From positions 3,286,001 to 3,350,000 of the forward strand of contig JAHNUO010000001.1 of the NCBI GenBank assembly GCA_019787685.1: DNA of 64,000 nt, written 5' to 3'. Origin of the DNA: Chiua virens. Lineage: Eukaryota; Basidiomycota; Agaricomycetes; Boletales; Boletaceae. The notes under the pieces are model-generated. The model was not told the origin of the DNA and did no database searches. It was given only the letters and a program-made list of their open reading frames with translations. The stretch's first letter is position 1, and each line of letters opens with the position of its first letter. Position numbers and translations under genes: made by a program. Below, piece after piece: positions 21,891 to 33,912 of the stretch.

Positions 21891-22690
21891 TGTCACTGTC
21901 TTGTCTGTTGGTCAAGGAACCGCAGATCGAAGTAGATGCCACATGTAGTCATAGTCAGGTGTGTCCATGAATGAGAGCATGTGCATACATAAAAGCATCT
22001 TCCGTAGTTCTGGAATGTTGTATTTGTTGCAAATTTGATCAACTGCTGTCGTCTGCTTGTGTTTGAGTACTGTGGACAATTGTCATCCCTTGCAGAGACC
22101 ATTCTGCAACCAAGGAAGAGATCCGGAAAGCAAGTAGATAAGCATGTAGACGAGGGACTTGAGATCATCACAGCAACCTATCTTGCCACCTAGATGACTA
22201 TTGATGGAAGCGAACGCTGGCGTTCCAATGAGTCCGCATTTCTGGCAGAACGGCACATGTTGTCCCATAGTCAGGTGACAATACTGCTTTGAGAGGTCAA
22301 AATCAGTTATAAAAATTGTCGGTGGTGGTCCAACACTGATGAGGACGTTGGATGGCTGGACATCACCATGCATGCAGCCACAGGAGTGGATATATTGAAG
22401 GGCAAACAGCTAGGAAACCATGCAAAGATGAGTGGGATAGATTAGCATGTATATAGTACTCACTAATTCGTCACCAACATGCTGGACGGTGACAAAATCA
22501 AACTTCCCTCGGGAGACAACGAGGTGTTGTAAAGACGGACCCAAGAGGTCGAGCACTAGAACATCAAAGTTTGACTCTCAGCCAAACCAATGAATGCATG
22601 GGATGTGAATCGCTGAACCGGTGCCACCTGAGTTGTGGAGTAGTTTGAGGATGCGAGATTCCTGTTCCAGTGATGAGTGCCCATTGTGGA
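21890..22690 (-). pseudogene. casein-kinase-1-like protein kinase, two exons, with TGA stops
   Basis: The minus strand encodes a nearly complete CK1-like core. Exon 1 includes FDVLVLDLLGPSLQHLVVSR and KFDFVTVQHVGDEL. A short intron follows (GTGAGT to CCTAG near 22465-22412). Exon 2 has MHGDVQPSNVLI, FITDFDLSKQY, TMGQHVPF, GTPAFASINSHLG, DDLKSLVYMLIYLLSGSLPW and a helical tail. The catalytic HRD is HGD and DFG is DFD. Stops are TGA at 22578-22580 (WFG stop ESNFD) and TGA at 22083-22085. GCCDD and FCQKC hold Cys where CK1 kinases normally have Arg, again fitting CpG decay. It is probably inactive. Confidence 0.65.
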
Positions 22691-23176
22691 GAGGTTCCAG
22701 TCTGATAGCGTAGTGACGGCAGTTGATGATATTGCATGCTTTGTAAACTGTGGCTGCAAATTTCCATCAACAAAAACCATCAAAACTTATCAGCAAACCA
22801 ACCCTTGGCTGTGCAGAGTTATGTAGACTTTCAAAGAGTCACAGACTTAACAGCAAGGTACCTAGTAATGAAGAAGCCCCCAGGAATGTAAATGTCTGCA
22901 CAGTTCAGAAGAGTTTAGATCAACTCTCAAGTTAGTATACCATACACAGAGTTATGTACTCATGCACAATCCAAATTCAAGTTGTCCACATTAATTAGTG
23001 AATTGTGACTGTCAACACAATTCCATATTGAGTACTCGAGATCCAAGATCACAGCATCATGATTACAGAAAAAGAATGACAAATGGGGATTGCATAACAG
23101 CTGGTGGGGAATCATACATCCGTGACATCACATGTGAATCAGTCCAAAACTACCTGAAACTTGCTACTGTGGGCAA
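22691..23176. other. no gene recognised
   Basis: AT-rich sequence with only short open stretches. Nothing can be supported. Confidence 0.5.
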
Positions 23177-25382
23177 TCAACCCACGTGACTGGGATGATG
23201 CCCCACTTTCGGTGGATCAGTACCAGTGGCAAGTATATACGTATGTGACCAACATACCTGGCAGTAGATGCCCATTTGACTCGTAGCGCCTTCGTCTTCG
23301 CAGTGTGCTTCGGCAATTTGCCCATTTGACTCGTAGCGCCTTCGTCTTCGCAGTGTGCTTTGGCAATTCATCGATTTGGCATTGCATATCGAGATAGCCA
23401 ATGAAAACCTTGGAGTAAGTAGCATAGTCAAACTGGTGGTCTTGTCAAGTGCCAGTTTGAGTATACTCATCGAGGGCAGCCCAAAGCTACAGACTAGCAT
23501 TAGTAAATGTGAGAAGACAGGGAGAAATACTCACCACAGTGGCCACTAGGCACATGGCAACCTTAGGAATCTCATGCAAAAAAACTTCAGGAAAAACCGA
23601 GTTGAGCGACAACACCAAGTAAAAGAAGCCAGTGATGAGAGCAGCTAACGCCAGATGTGCCATGTTGTTTGTAGAGCCCTGAGAGGGATATTAGATGGAT
23701 AACCCCGCAAGAACTGAATCGACCTTGTCATCAATGCCATTCCTGAGGAACTCGGCCCCTTTGATCAACATTGAAGCTTGCAATTGATTGTGCACCACAT
23801 CATGAGTAGATCCGACATCGTAGAATTGCGGCACTATCTCACATGCCTTGGACTTGATAGTTGAACGCCATGTCATCAAAGCCTCCCACAGCTGTATTGT
23901 TGTAAGTTCAATCAAGATAGTCTCGAGATGTGCATACCAGGATGCCGAGTGGACTACGATAATTGAGCCAGTAGCCTGCTGAATCTGATGAGTTAATGCA
24001 AACTCATATAGAATAGACTTGCCTGGAGGAATGTTCTCACATCCGAGAAGAGCTTCACTAAAAATTTCAGCGGACGACACGTCAAGAAATGGAGATTGAG
24101 AGGAAAAGGGATTCTTTGTTGCACAATCACACTGAGCAATAAGCTTTGCTTGTTCAATGACTTGGCAAAATCCAAACGGATAAGATCAGAGCTTCGTCGG
24201 ATGACCTACTAATGTGCCGTCCTGTGCAGCTGCCTGAGAATGGCCACTGATGGCCGCAATGGTGATCTCAGTATTTCCAGCAGCAGAACCACTGTTTCTG
24301 ATGGTGAGTTGCTGCTGGTCACGAATCAAACGAAGTCGCTCTGGTGATGGAGCATGTGGGAATCCATTATGTCAATGATGAGCATGCAAGACATCTTCTC
24401 CAGATTGTCCCTGTGATTCGGCATGCAGTGCGGGATCTTGAGAAGACTTTAGTACTATCCACAAATTCATGTAATCTCACCTATGAGCGAGTCATTGAAA
24501 CGAGGATTTGCATTTCCAAACTGAGCGTCTTCCTCCTCATGATACAGCTCTAAAATTATTGTGTTAGTAAGGAACATGATTGATTAACACACACATGTGA
24601 GTCCTGTGTGAAGTTGTGGGAAGACCCACTGTGTTGATCCGAGCTGTCCCTTTCTTGGACTGCAGAGCCTTATGCATGAATTTATCAGTAGTGAACTGGG
24701 AGATGAAGAGTACATACCAGGGTCACCTAAGGCTGCTTCAGCAGCCCTATCGTCTTCATCTGGAAATATTTTGTCGATTCCGGGTTCAAGGTGCTTCTCG
24801 AGCTCACAGATATGTGCCCGATGGAATATGAATTCATCATCTGGCTCAGTATCATCATTATCTATGTCGGCATGATGATAGTAAGGTGGCAGAGCGACCA
24901 GAGCTTGCATTGAATTGATGTCATGGACAGAATATGTTCTAGAAAAGAAACAAGAATGCGCTCGCTGGTTGATTTGTGAACTCCTAAGTGGCACGGGGGA
25001 AGGCATAGCGGATGGATTGCTTTGAGACAGGTGTACAGATCCGCCATGCGAAACGTGAGCCACAGAGCCTCCCCGCAAAACAGGGGCCATGGAACTTCCC
25101 CGCAAAACAGAGGGAAATGAGGAGTTGCTGCCAGGCAGAGGAACCAATCTGTCATGAAATGAGAGTGGAGGTGTTGAAGCACTGTGTGTAGATGGGAGAG
25201 CCTGAGTTGAGTCGGGAGCTGAGGGGGGAAGCTGGAAACTGAATCGCGAGCCTGGCTGGGATGAATGAAATGTTAGCTTTGGCTGGGGCATTGGCATTGC
25301 TGTCTCTGCAGGAAGGATCTCGGTACACAGTTAGTTTAAGGAACAGAACAAGAATAACGAGAGTACTCACCTTATTCCCCAC
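23177..25382 (-). pseudogene. spliced gene of unknown function, Ser/Pro-rich part, several exons
   Basis: Minus-strand pieces: 25297 to about 24720 (Ser/Pro-rich, then DDTEPDDEFIFHRAHICELE and DEDDRAAEAALGDP); a GTATGT donor; a piece reading ALQSKKGTARINTVGLPTTS; a piece HEEEDAQFGNANPRFNDSLI near 24545-24480; and 24080-23691 (SAEIFSEALLGCENIPPGKS, then IQQATGSIIVVHSASWYAHL). Splice signals are good at several joins, but stops occur between others. I do not recognise a domain. It may be a real host gene in decay. Confidence 0.4.
23270..23369. repeat. 50-bp CpG-rich tandem duplication
   Basis: The block starting TGCCCATTTGACTCGTAGCG and continuing CCTTCGTCTTCGCAGTGTGC is present twice in a row; the second copy changes CTTCGG to CTTTGG. 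It carries several CpGs, unlike its surroundings. Confidence 0.85.
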
Positions 25383-26170
25383 ACTCCCTCTTGAAGAACT
25401 TTTCTACTTGGCTGACCCCTTCTCCACTATGGGGGCCATTGGGTTGAGAGGCTCGTCTGCAGTAACAATATCCATTGGCGTGACCTTAGCAACAGTCTGG
25501 GTCTGTATGTGCTTGATGTGTTGCATCTGTGCAATTTGGCCCCCGCTACCTTTGTTCAACCTTGCAGAGCATTGAGTCAATAGGTGGTCTGGCTGATCTG
25601 GTGAGTATGTGTCAGGTAAACTTGCAGCGATGATTGGTAGTGAATGGACTTACTGTCAGTGTTCGAGAGAGTTTGTTGAAGGGAGGTCCTTGTTTTCTTT
25701 CATGTATTAGAACCTATCACCGAATCACCAAGCTGGGGAGCCAAGTAGGTAGCCATTGGCATAGATCATTTCTTCGGGAACATTGCCATGAGATAGACTG
25801 ACAACTTTGAGGTCGAGTGTAGGTCAAGAGGGGGCGGTCTTCGTGAAGATCTCTGCCATCTTTTATACAACCACCAGGACGGGGACCTGACTTGATGTGT
25901 AAAAAGGACAGTGCATCAGCAAGACAACTTACCTCTGGATACACGTTGAACCCCACGACACGCCCTAGTAGTTATGCCGCTGCCATTTATCATGACTTGG
26001 ATGATGACTGGTGATGCATATGATGATAGTTCACCTTCACATATGACTCATAACAAGATTTTTTTTGCTTACGTGATGTCAAATTTGGCAAGTTCAAAGT
26101 ACACTCGATAACAATGTGCGATCATACATGTAATAAATAATAAATACTACTAGTATGTAACATCCATCGC
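25383..26170. other. unassigned DNA between two minus-strand genes
   Basis: A minus-strand open stretch at 25717-25956 (VYPEVSCLADALSFLHIKSG) has no family that I can name and may be an exon of a neighbouring gene. The remainder shows nothing. Confidence 0.35.
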
Positions 26171-29122
26171 TCAAACAAGCCAGCGCCAAACATTTTGCCC
26201 TTCAGAATAATAGTCAGATTGTGGGAGAGCAGGTTCCTTGTGTAAGTTTTTCCACGCTCGTTTCACATTCATCATGCCACAAGGCACTCCTTCAACAGTG
26301 TTGAAGGCATCCATGAGAACATCAATGACTGCGGCGTGAGTCAGAGGGGTATTATCAGGATCACGCGAATCTCAGATAAGCTTGTAGAGTTGGGCTACGA
26401 AGGGCTTCATTGGCTCGAAGTATGGTGTGAAATGATCAAATACCGTCTTTGATAACAATTGACCTAGTTTCTGATCATGCAAAGCCTCAATGTCACTCAT
26501 CGTCTTTGCAGACGCCCACTGCTTGAGACAAGTCTGCTCAGCAGTCTTGTGACAGCAAATCTCGTTGGGTGCCTGATAGAGCATGCAAATCCAAATGAGA
26601 ACATAGATGAGTGATTTGAGGTTGTGTGAGAATGTATGAATGAAACCAGCGGATGGTTTGGTGAACTCTTGGAGAAGGTCAATGGCCATGAATGGTATTG
26701 TACCCTAAATATTTTTAGTACTAAATGAAATGGCACGAAGTAGTTACTTACGGTGCGATCACCACTAGATACCCCTTGTTTCTTTGAGTTCAGCATAGTG
26801 GCATAATCGAAGTCGATGAGGAGTCCACATTGAAATTTCTTGTCTGCGATAATATCTTCTCGCATCCTATGCACATCTGATAGAGCAGGCCAGCGAGTTG
26901 GGCAGACATACATGAGAACGTTATTGAGGCTGATGTCACAGTGAAGAACACAGTATACGTCGACTAGAGTGTAATGGACTAATAGGGCAAAGGTTAGAGT
27001 TGATGGTTGAGAAGTAAAGTGACATACTTACCCTGAATGATATCAATGAAAACACTCACAAGTTCTTGCAAAGAACTGAAATTGACCAGGGGTTCACCAA
27101 CCGGCATCATCAAGAGATGTCGATGGATGCGTGTCTCGAATGATATGTGGTGGACCAGAAATGTGGATCAGAGCAAATCTGTCATTTCATTGACAACGTC
27201 AACTTGGACTGTCCATGACTCGACCAACTCAGGAACCCTAAGCAACCCAGCGATCTTCTTCAGAATCTCCTCCTCTGTAAATTTCCTGCCATTGTGTGCC
27301 CAATAGTCCTTAATGACATACCACTTTTTCCCCGTTGTGACTAACCAGGAACTTGTTGCTCTGCCACAGATTAAGTGACTGATAAAAATGGGGTGTACAA
27401 CAGCATATGCAGTCTCACGAACATGGATTAGCCAGGCCCTCTCGATGGCAGAGCCGCTACGAGGTTGATGTAGGAACAAAGGTGACAATGTGGGATTGAT
27501 GAATGTTGTATCAAATCTGAGCACGGCAGGGTTCCCAAAGGCAAAAACATAAATGACCCGAATGAAAAGATCGGCAAACTTGTGTATATCATATCCTAAG
27601 GAATGGATAGCTCCCACACGGTCGAAGATGTGCAGGTGAAATTCCCAGTGTGTGATGGATAGGGCAGCCACGAAGCATCTAGAAGGCTGCGACATAAAGA
27701 CAGCATATGCCTTGCAGATTATCAGATATTGCACCATAACTGAGCACTGTAGACAAAGGAAGTGAGCTCGAGAAATGTTATTACATTTTTCCATGAGAAA
27801 CCAGTTTGTGGATCAGGTTGCCCACAAAAGATGAATTGGGCTTGACAGAAAGTTGAGAATTCTCTATTGGTCTTGTGGCATACTGCAAGGACCATAGGCG
27901 TAATGGATGGGTTGATTTTGCCTCCTTGGCCAACAATCATGTAATGGGACATCTGGCCCCCCACCCCTCAGGACCAGATTCATCTGCATGCTGATCCGGA
28001 GGAGCTGGAAATGATACAACGATTTGGTTGAGCCAGGCAGCAATGCTCGACTCTTCAGAATCAACAAGAGGAAAGACAGTCACCTCAATAGTCTCCTGGA
28101 GGTATCAGAAATGATGATCATGTAATGAGTTCCTGACAGAAGGAAGAGTATTCTGGACTCGTACCTATATGGAGGTGTTGGGAATTGTTACGATACCAAC
28201 TTTTCCTCACTTCTCAAACCCTACATTCAACTTATTCTAAACCATAAACGCCTCATGACAAGGCTGTCCAAAGGATCATATCCGATTGGCTGCCACAATA
28301 ACACAGCACACATCACCTCATGTCCTTATCTATTCATTTCCCTTATCACTGACTCATCAACGGCAGTGCAAGGCTATGCTCTTATCTATGACTCATACTG
28401 ACTCACACCTTATCATCCAATAGAATGCATTATGCTTATCTACGTAGTTCATACTCAGATTAGAACTCCGATATCCATGTAGTATATAAACCCCATGAAT
28501 GACAGCCAGAGAGCTCTAACAAAGTTCTCTTGGAGTTTTCGCCTCTCATCTGGACTGAACCCCCTCTCACTTCATCCACTACACTTTACAGTCTAGATTT
28601 GTTCTAGGTTGTTTCAGGAATGGTGTGTGTGATGGGCTCTCGTCTAAGTGAAGGATGTTTTGAAGTTGTAGAAGAGGCGGCAGCAGACTGCTTGTGATTG
28701 GGTTTGGACCGGTGCCACTTGGGTTTGGACTGGCGCTTGCTTGTGTGAGTGAGTAATTCGGCAGAGTCAGCGACTCCAGCCGACAGAGGCTCCAGCTAAC
28801 GCAATGCGGCAGGAATCAGAGTGGGATCCCAGTGACCACCATCAAGAAAAAGTGGTGTTTGTGTTTCTGTCTTTAAATTGCAAGCCTTGATGTGGGAGAG
28901 GTTTTTGAGAGCAGAGAGCTGGTACCAGAATACAATGTAGCTGTCTTGAAGTTTGTGACCAGCTTGTTCATGTATCAAGACATTCTCAAGTTCGTGGGCA
29001 AGCTCCGCATCAATGGTAGTGGCCTTGAAGATTCTGCCGTCTAGCGGAACCGAGGACATTTTAACACACAAGGGAGTGATGGAATGTTCAGTGACCGCAT
29101 TTTGATGGGGAGTGGCAAGCAT
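26171..29122 (-). pseudogene. FunK1-type fungal protein kinase, broken by stops and a solo LTR
   Basis: The minus-strand order matches FunK1 (fungal-specific kinase). N-terminal region 29122-28640 contains MSSVPLDG and AELAHELENV. A middle exon has VTVFPLVDSEE and IAAWLNQIVVSFPAP. 27794-27168 has HWEFHLHIFDRVGAIHSLGY and GKKWYVIKDYW. The kinase core has MMPVGEPLVNFSSLQELVSV, then LHCDISLNNVLMYV and CGLLIDFDYATML. The last exon 26710-26171 starts GTIPFMAIDLLQ and contains TFSHNLKSLIYVLIW. Stops: TAG 28796-28798, TGA 27168-27170 and TGA 26372-26374; both TGAs fall where family members usually have Arg. The HRD Arg is Cys (HCD). A solo LTR (28186-28616) splits the N-terminal half. It is almost certainly inactive. 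Confidence 0.75.
28186..28616 (+). repeat. solo LTR of family A inside the FunK1 gene, 431 bp
   Basis: It starts TGTTACGATACC and ends AGGTTGTTTCA. GGAAT is exactly duplicated at 28181-28185 and 28617-28621. A TATATAAA-type box lies near 28480. The same family occurs at 13229-13678 and 61140-61784. Confidence 0.93.
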
Positions 29123-31145
29123 TCCACCTCAGGAAGCTTGATGTTTTGAGGGAGACTATGATACTTCGAAAAAAAAAACTTGACATACTAGTACATGACA
29201 TATATATAAGAACCGGCCTAACGACAAATAATAACATTCTATGTCCATGCAATATCATTCATCATGCAGCGTGTACTAAGTATCATTGGACAGAGAATAA
29301 TAGATCTGCTTGTTCCAATAGTGGTTTAGCCAAAACTCATTTGATAGCTTGTGACTGGTGTGCTTGGTGAGGTGAGAATTTGCATTTTTTCCAAAATGTA
29401 GAACCAGATGAACAGGAGAACGGAGATAGGATACTGGGAGGACATCACCAATCCGATCTCCATTGATTCTTGTTGCACACTTGAGAGCATGGAGACCTGC
29501 TGCATTTATGTCTGTTGTATGCCCAAGGGTTGGTGGAGTAACATTGAAGCATTGCACATAGGTGAGGAATTCATCTGTACCAAGCATACGAAAAACAATT
29601 CGAAGTTGAACAACTACATGTCCTAAACATGTGATCATCGAGTGTATGATCAGATATAAGCAGTCAGACCCACCATTCAGACCACTTGAAGGCCAATCAC
29701 TCTTGGCGTGTGTGCTGAAAATAGCACTATCGTAAAGCCCATGGGGATGCTCTTGTGAAGGAGGAGCAATATTCATAGTTTGAGTGGGCTTGACCACTGC
29801 GGTATCATGATAATTTCGTGTTTGGACACAAATCTTTGTCCAGATTTGAATCCTGTCGGAAGGTAGGCTGGAATTGGAGGAAGCATGTCTCTGGCCGCTG
29901 ATGCTATGTTCTATGCCATTTGTGCAACGATCAAGATAATTGTGAATTGCTGGGCAGAGGTCAGTAGCTCGAAGAGAGTGGTAGCTTCTTCAATGGTCAT
30001 CCGGTGATGCGGTTTAATGGCGAGATGGATTGCAGTTGTGCCTGACACGAACGTGCATCTCGGGTGTGGTGCTTTGTTCAACATATCGTTGATGAGCATG
30101 TTGGCCACCTTAAAGTAGTCGAGGACCTTGTGTGTAGGAGAGTAATAGCGCATGCTGTCAATCTTCTCATCATCAGGTTCATGGTCCTCGTCGTCAGCAT
30201 GATCATTGTCATCCTCAGGATGGTGGTGGGAGAAAGTGATTGCTGTAGCCAAATCAAACCTGAAGCACCTTTCGGAGCGGTCAAGGTGGCGGGTGATCTG
30301 GGTGTAATAATTTTGATTGTTTCCCGCACGTGCAGGATTCTTGATTTCCGTCACATGAGCATGTTCGGTGACATCTGTGGACCATTGCATGGGGGTGCCC
30401 GACGCATGGATGGAGGGCACAACATGTTGCATGAGTTCGAGCTTCGGGATTCAGAAATGCTCGGAACATCCACCAGCAGATATGATAGCATCCTTGTAAG
30501 AGTGAAACATGGCCAATGCAGCATCAAGCTTGTCCAATGCTTGCTCATTGAAGATAGGCATCTGAGCAAGGTAACGAAAATATAACAGAGCACGGATAGC
30601 GGCAAGGAAGCGGAGAGGTACTGTACCTGCAATGATGGAAACGATGTACTGCTGAACTGATCAGTGATCACAACCAGTGACCTGTTTTAGTGTCGAGATC
30701 CCATCACCAAATGCGCGATAGCTGACCGGTGTTTGCAGTAGACTGAACCAATAGTCAATTTCAACTGCCCCAATAACCGAAATACACCACTGCATGTTGT
30801 GGTCCCAAGCCATCCGGAAAAAATGGTAAAGTGGCTCGATTTTCAAGAAATAAGCTGGGTTCGACAAAGGCCAGTCCCTCCAAAAAGGTTCATGAATGCC
30901 ATTGAGCCCTTGGGATTTTGCTGCCTTGAGAAAAGCAGTAAAATCATCAGGGTCAGCTTGACTACAGATTTCATCGATGGCATGGAGAGTATGCTTAGCA
31001 GATCGGGGATTGTAATGTTTGGCATCGCCGAACTGCTTGTAGGTGGCAGTTGACATGGGGGATGACCTTGGGCTTGTGCATGACAGCAGACTCTGCTCTG
31101 GTGTGTCTGCAATGTACCCAGCAAGAGGTGTATAACAATACTGTA

Positions 31146-32749
31146 CAGTGACCTCAAAAACCCTTTCCATGCTAACCGCAACTGCAGTGCGCGAAGCGCA
31201 CTGCCAGACACTGTGGAAATCTTGCTTAGCTTTGGTGGAGTTATAAATAGCACTTACTCTCAGCTACAAATCAGCCCCTAAGAGCATGTGATTTGGTTCA
31301 CACGCCATTAAGATATGATCATTTTGAAACAGCCATGTCATAGAAAGGGTTTTTGAGCTTTTGAAATTACAAGGGTATTTGGATATTATTAGTACTTGGT
31401 ATTGCCTCCTTTGGCTTTAAGCACTGCCTGAACCCTCCTAGGCATGCTCTCAATCAATTTCTGACACTCCTCAACTGGTATCCTCTCCCACTCCATCTGA
31501 ACTCTTTCCCACAACTCATGAATTCCATTAGGAGGGTTTTCATGCTCTGCAAGCCTCCTTTTAAGCCATCCCCAGAGACGTTCTATAGGGTTTAGGTCAG
31601 GAGACTGTGCAGGCCAACCCATGGTATCAAATTCCTGCTCCTCTAGCCATTCTTTGACCTTCTTGCAGGTGTCCTTGGGATCATTGTCTTGCTGAAAAAT
31701 GGTATCAGGAGGATTGAAACCATAATACTCCAATGTTTGCTTCAGCTCATCCTTCAAAATCTAAAGGTAGAGGTCCCCATCCATCCTACCATCAATCTTG
31801 GAAGCAAATCCAACACTCTCCCAAGCCATACAGTCCCACATCATCAGAGAACCTCCCCCAAACTTGAGGGTCCCATTTACCAGCCTATCACTCAGCTCCT
31901 CACCTGACCTCTTCCAAGCCCATTTATGCCCATCTGACCCTAGGCGATTGATTTTGGTCTCATCAGACCATATTACCTTCTTCCAGTCCTCTATAGTCCA
32001 ATCCTTGTGGGCATAAGCAAAATCCAAATAATGCCTAGCAGAGAGAATAGGGTGTTTGGACTTGACCACAGCCTTCATACCAGATTTCTTCAAATGAAGA
32101 TGAACTATACTGGCAGAGAGAGGTTCATTAATGATATTGGAGAGAGCTTTGGTCACTTGGACAGCATTTTCAGCTCTGCCAGAGGTAATAAGGTACTGGG
32201 CATGGCAAATGTTGGCAGGAGAAAGCTTGGAAGGACAACCTCCAATAGCTTTGGGAAGGGTAGAACGCTTCTTGGAGCGAAGTTTGGATATAGCAAAAGG
32301 GCTGAGACCAGTTTGCTTGGAAATGGCTTTACCAGAGTGGCCAGCAACAAGCAAAGAAAGAATAGTGTTTTGCTGAGTGAGAGAGAGGGATTTAACCATG
32401 ATAGTAGTTGAGAATTAAGAAGTGTATGAACTTTTTAAAACTCAGACATGCTATTTACATGTATATCCTTGTTTGCATTAACAAATAATGACAAATATTG
32501 AATGATTTAATTGAGATCCTAATTATCATGTCAAAAGCTCAAAAACCCTTTCCATGACATAGCTATTTCAAAATGATCATATCTTAACAGCATGTGAACC
32601 AAATCACATGATCTTGGGGGCTGATTTGTAGCTGAGAGTAAGTGCTACTTATAACTCCACCAAAGCTAAGCAAGATTCCCACAGTGTCTGGCAGTGCGCT
32701 TCGTGCACTGCAGTTGTGGTTAGTATGGAAAGGGTTTTTGAGGTCACTG
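31146..32749 (-). mobile_element. Tc1/mariner element 1, 1604 bp, TA duplication
   Basis: It is flanked by TA (31144-31145 and 32750-32751) and ends CAGTGACCTCAAAAACCC...GGGTTTTTGAGGTCACTG. Each terminal arm is about 215 bp (31146-31360 and about 32535-32749). Each arm is bounded inside by an inverted copy of the outer box (AAAGGGTTTTTGAGC near 31343, and its reverse near 32537). The arms share a central block (CTTAGCTTTGGTG, CTACAAATC, CATGTGATTTGG) with element 2 at 57885-59475. It is inserted within a Plavaka exon. Confidence 0.95.
31389..32399 (-). pseudogene. Tc1-type DD34E transposase, one in-frame TAG
   Basis: One minus-strand frame of 337 codons runs from ATG (32397-32399) to TAA (31389-31391), about the normal length of Tc1 transposases. 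The N-terminal half has helix-turn-helix DNA-binding character (LTQQNTILSLLVAGHSGKAI). The catalytic residues lie in VIWSDETKIN, FQQDNDPKD and SPDLNPIERLW; 34 residues separate the second Asp from the Glu by analogy with element 2. The single defect is TAG at 31761-31763, where element 2 has Gln (LYVQI), consistent with CAG to TAG. Transposase would bind the terminal arms and cut at TA. Confidence 0.9.
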
Positions 32750-32751
32750 TA

Positions 32752-33815
32752 AGTTCCCAAGAGGATCATTCATGATCACTCCGATGGCCACGGCAATCTT
32801 CAGTGGCGCGAGTACCAAATCAAGGCAGTGGTGGAATAACCGGTCGGACAGAAGCAAGCGGATATGTGACTTCTGGTATATGAATGAGGGGACTGGGAGC
32901 AGGGCAAGTAACAGGTGGGCATGAAGGGAGCCCTTGCTACAAATATCTGAAGAGATGTTGGCAAGGCTCAGAAGGAGGGGATGTGCAACACAATTACCAG
33001 AGATTACGGAGATGTTTGTCTTGTCTGATGACAAGAAGACACCTAAAAGTGTCGCACCCTCAGGCAGTGAAATAAGCATATACCTCGAAAGTATGTTGAC
33101 TACAAACTTACCTGGAGTTCCCATGTGTGTTCGCCCATGAGCCATTCATTGTATACACATGAAAGTCGAGCAGCGGTTGACCACACTTTTCTGGTGACAA
33201 AATCAATGTGACACTCAAAATGAGGGTGACTGAGAATGGTTTGCAGGCATTCAACTGGATCTCAGTAGAAGAGGGTAACAGATCGCTTTGTTGGATGCAT
33301 GGGGTGTATAACTTGTGAGCGCCAATGAGGACCAGAGGGTAAGAGTTCGGTGAAATGACGCAATTCCCTTGCAGTTATAAATGAGATCAGGAGCTGTTTA
33401 ATCTGTAGATATTTACCGATCAGTTGCAAGTAATAATGTCGGTCAATGCACTCACCAACTGCAAAGAGAGAAACCTGTCGATCGCAGCCATGACACAAGC
33501 TGCCAGTCTTGTTGTGAGGCAAACAGATAGTATAAATTCTCTTTTCGCAACTCTGTATTCGTCAGAAAAAAACTGGTCCATGAAAGTGTTGCCATGTGGA
33601 TAGCTCTGGGATGCGCCTGGAAACTCTTCAATGTTTCCTGGGTGCGTTTCACCAGAGTCTGAGGAGCCCAATGGATCAAAGTCTGAGTTCCGTGGGTGAT
33701 CATTGTCAATGTCCATCGGGTCATCTATGTAGTTGTGTCATGGTGATGATACAATTGTAATTCCATGGAATGATCTAAGCCAATCACATAACAAATAATG
33801 GTCCCACTGATGTAA
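32752..33815 (-). other. upstream Plavaka exons and 5' flank to the Harbinger insertion
   Basis: To about 33716 this is Plavaka coding sequence (see that entry). 33717-33812 carries only the upstream part, ending at the TAA duplicated by Harbinger. Confidence 0.5.
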
Positions 33816-33912
33816 GGTCCTGTCCAGTATGTCATCAAGTTTGAAAAATTTGAACCAGCTAAGTTCCTCTCGTCAGCTGCTTGTGTCACATGACTTGGAG
33901 ATATGATCACCT

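Larger units (their letters stand above)
29276..33716 (-). pseudogene. Plavaka-family (CACTA-like) transposase gene, split by a Tc1 element
   Basis: Reading the minus strand: N-terminal exon (GNTFMDQFFSDEY ... MAAIDRFLSLQL); intron from GTGAGT at about 33445; exon with FITARELRHFTELLPSGPHW and VWSTAARLSCVYNEWLMGEH; exon with ISLPEGATLLGVFLSSDKTN, VAHPLLLSLANI and VIMNDPLGNL, interrupted at 32750 by Tc1. It continues at 31145 as QYCYTPLAGYIADTPEQ, then YRAFGDGISTLKQVTGCDH, VPSIHASGTPMQWSTDVTEH, ARAGNNQNYYTQITRHLDRS and the C-terminal part PPSQEHPHGLYDSAIF. This arrangement, ending in the DUF6830-like region, is that of Plavaka transposases. TGA at 33262-33264 and 30451-30453 stand where Arg is expected. 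No terminal repeats were found. Confidence 0.75.

Noticed and set aside
24584..25297. Secreted or membrane protein
   Set aside because: The region is Ser/Pro-rich low complexity; no convincing signal peptide or membrane segment can be tied to a real start codon.
30064..30585. 173-codon plus-strand gene
   Set aside because: It is antisense to the recognised Plavaka coding sequence and has no family features.
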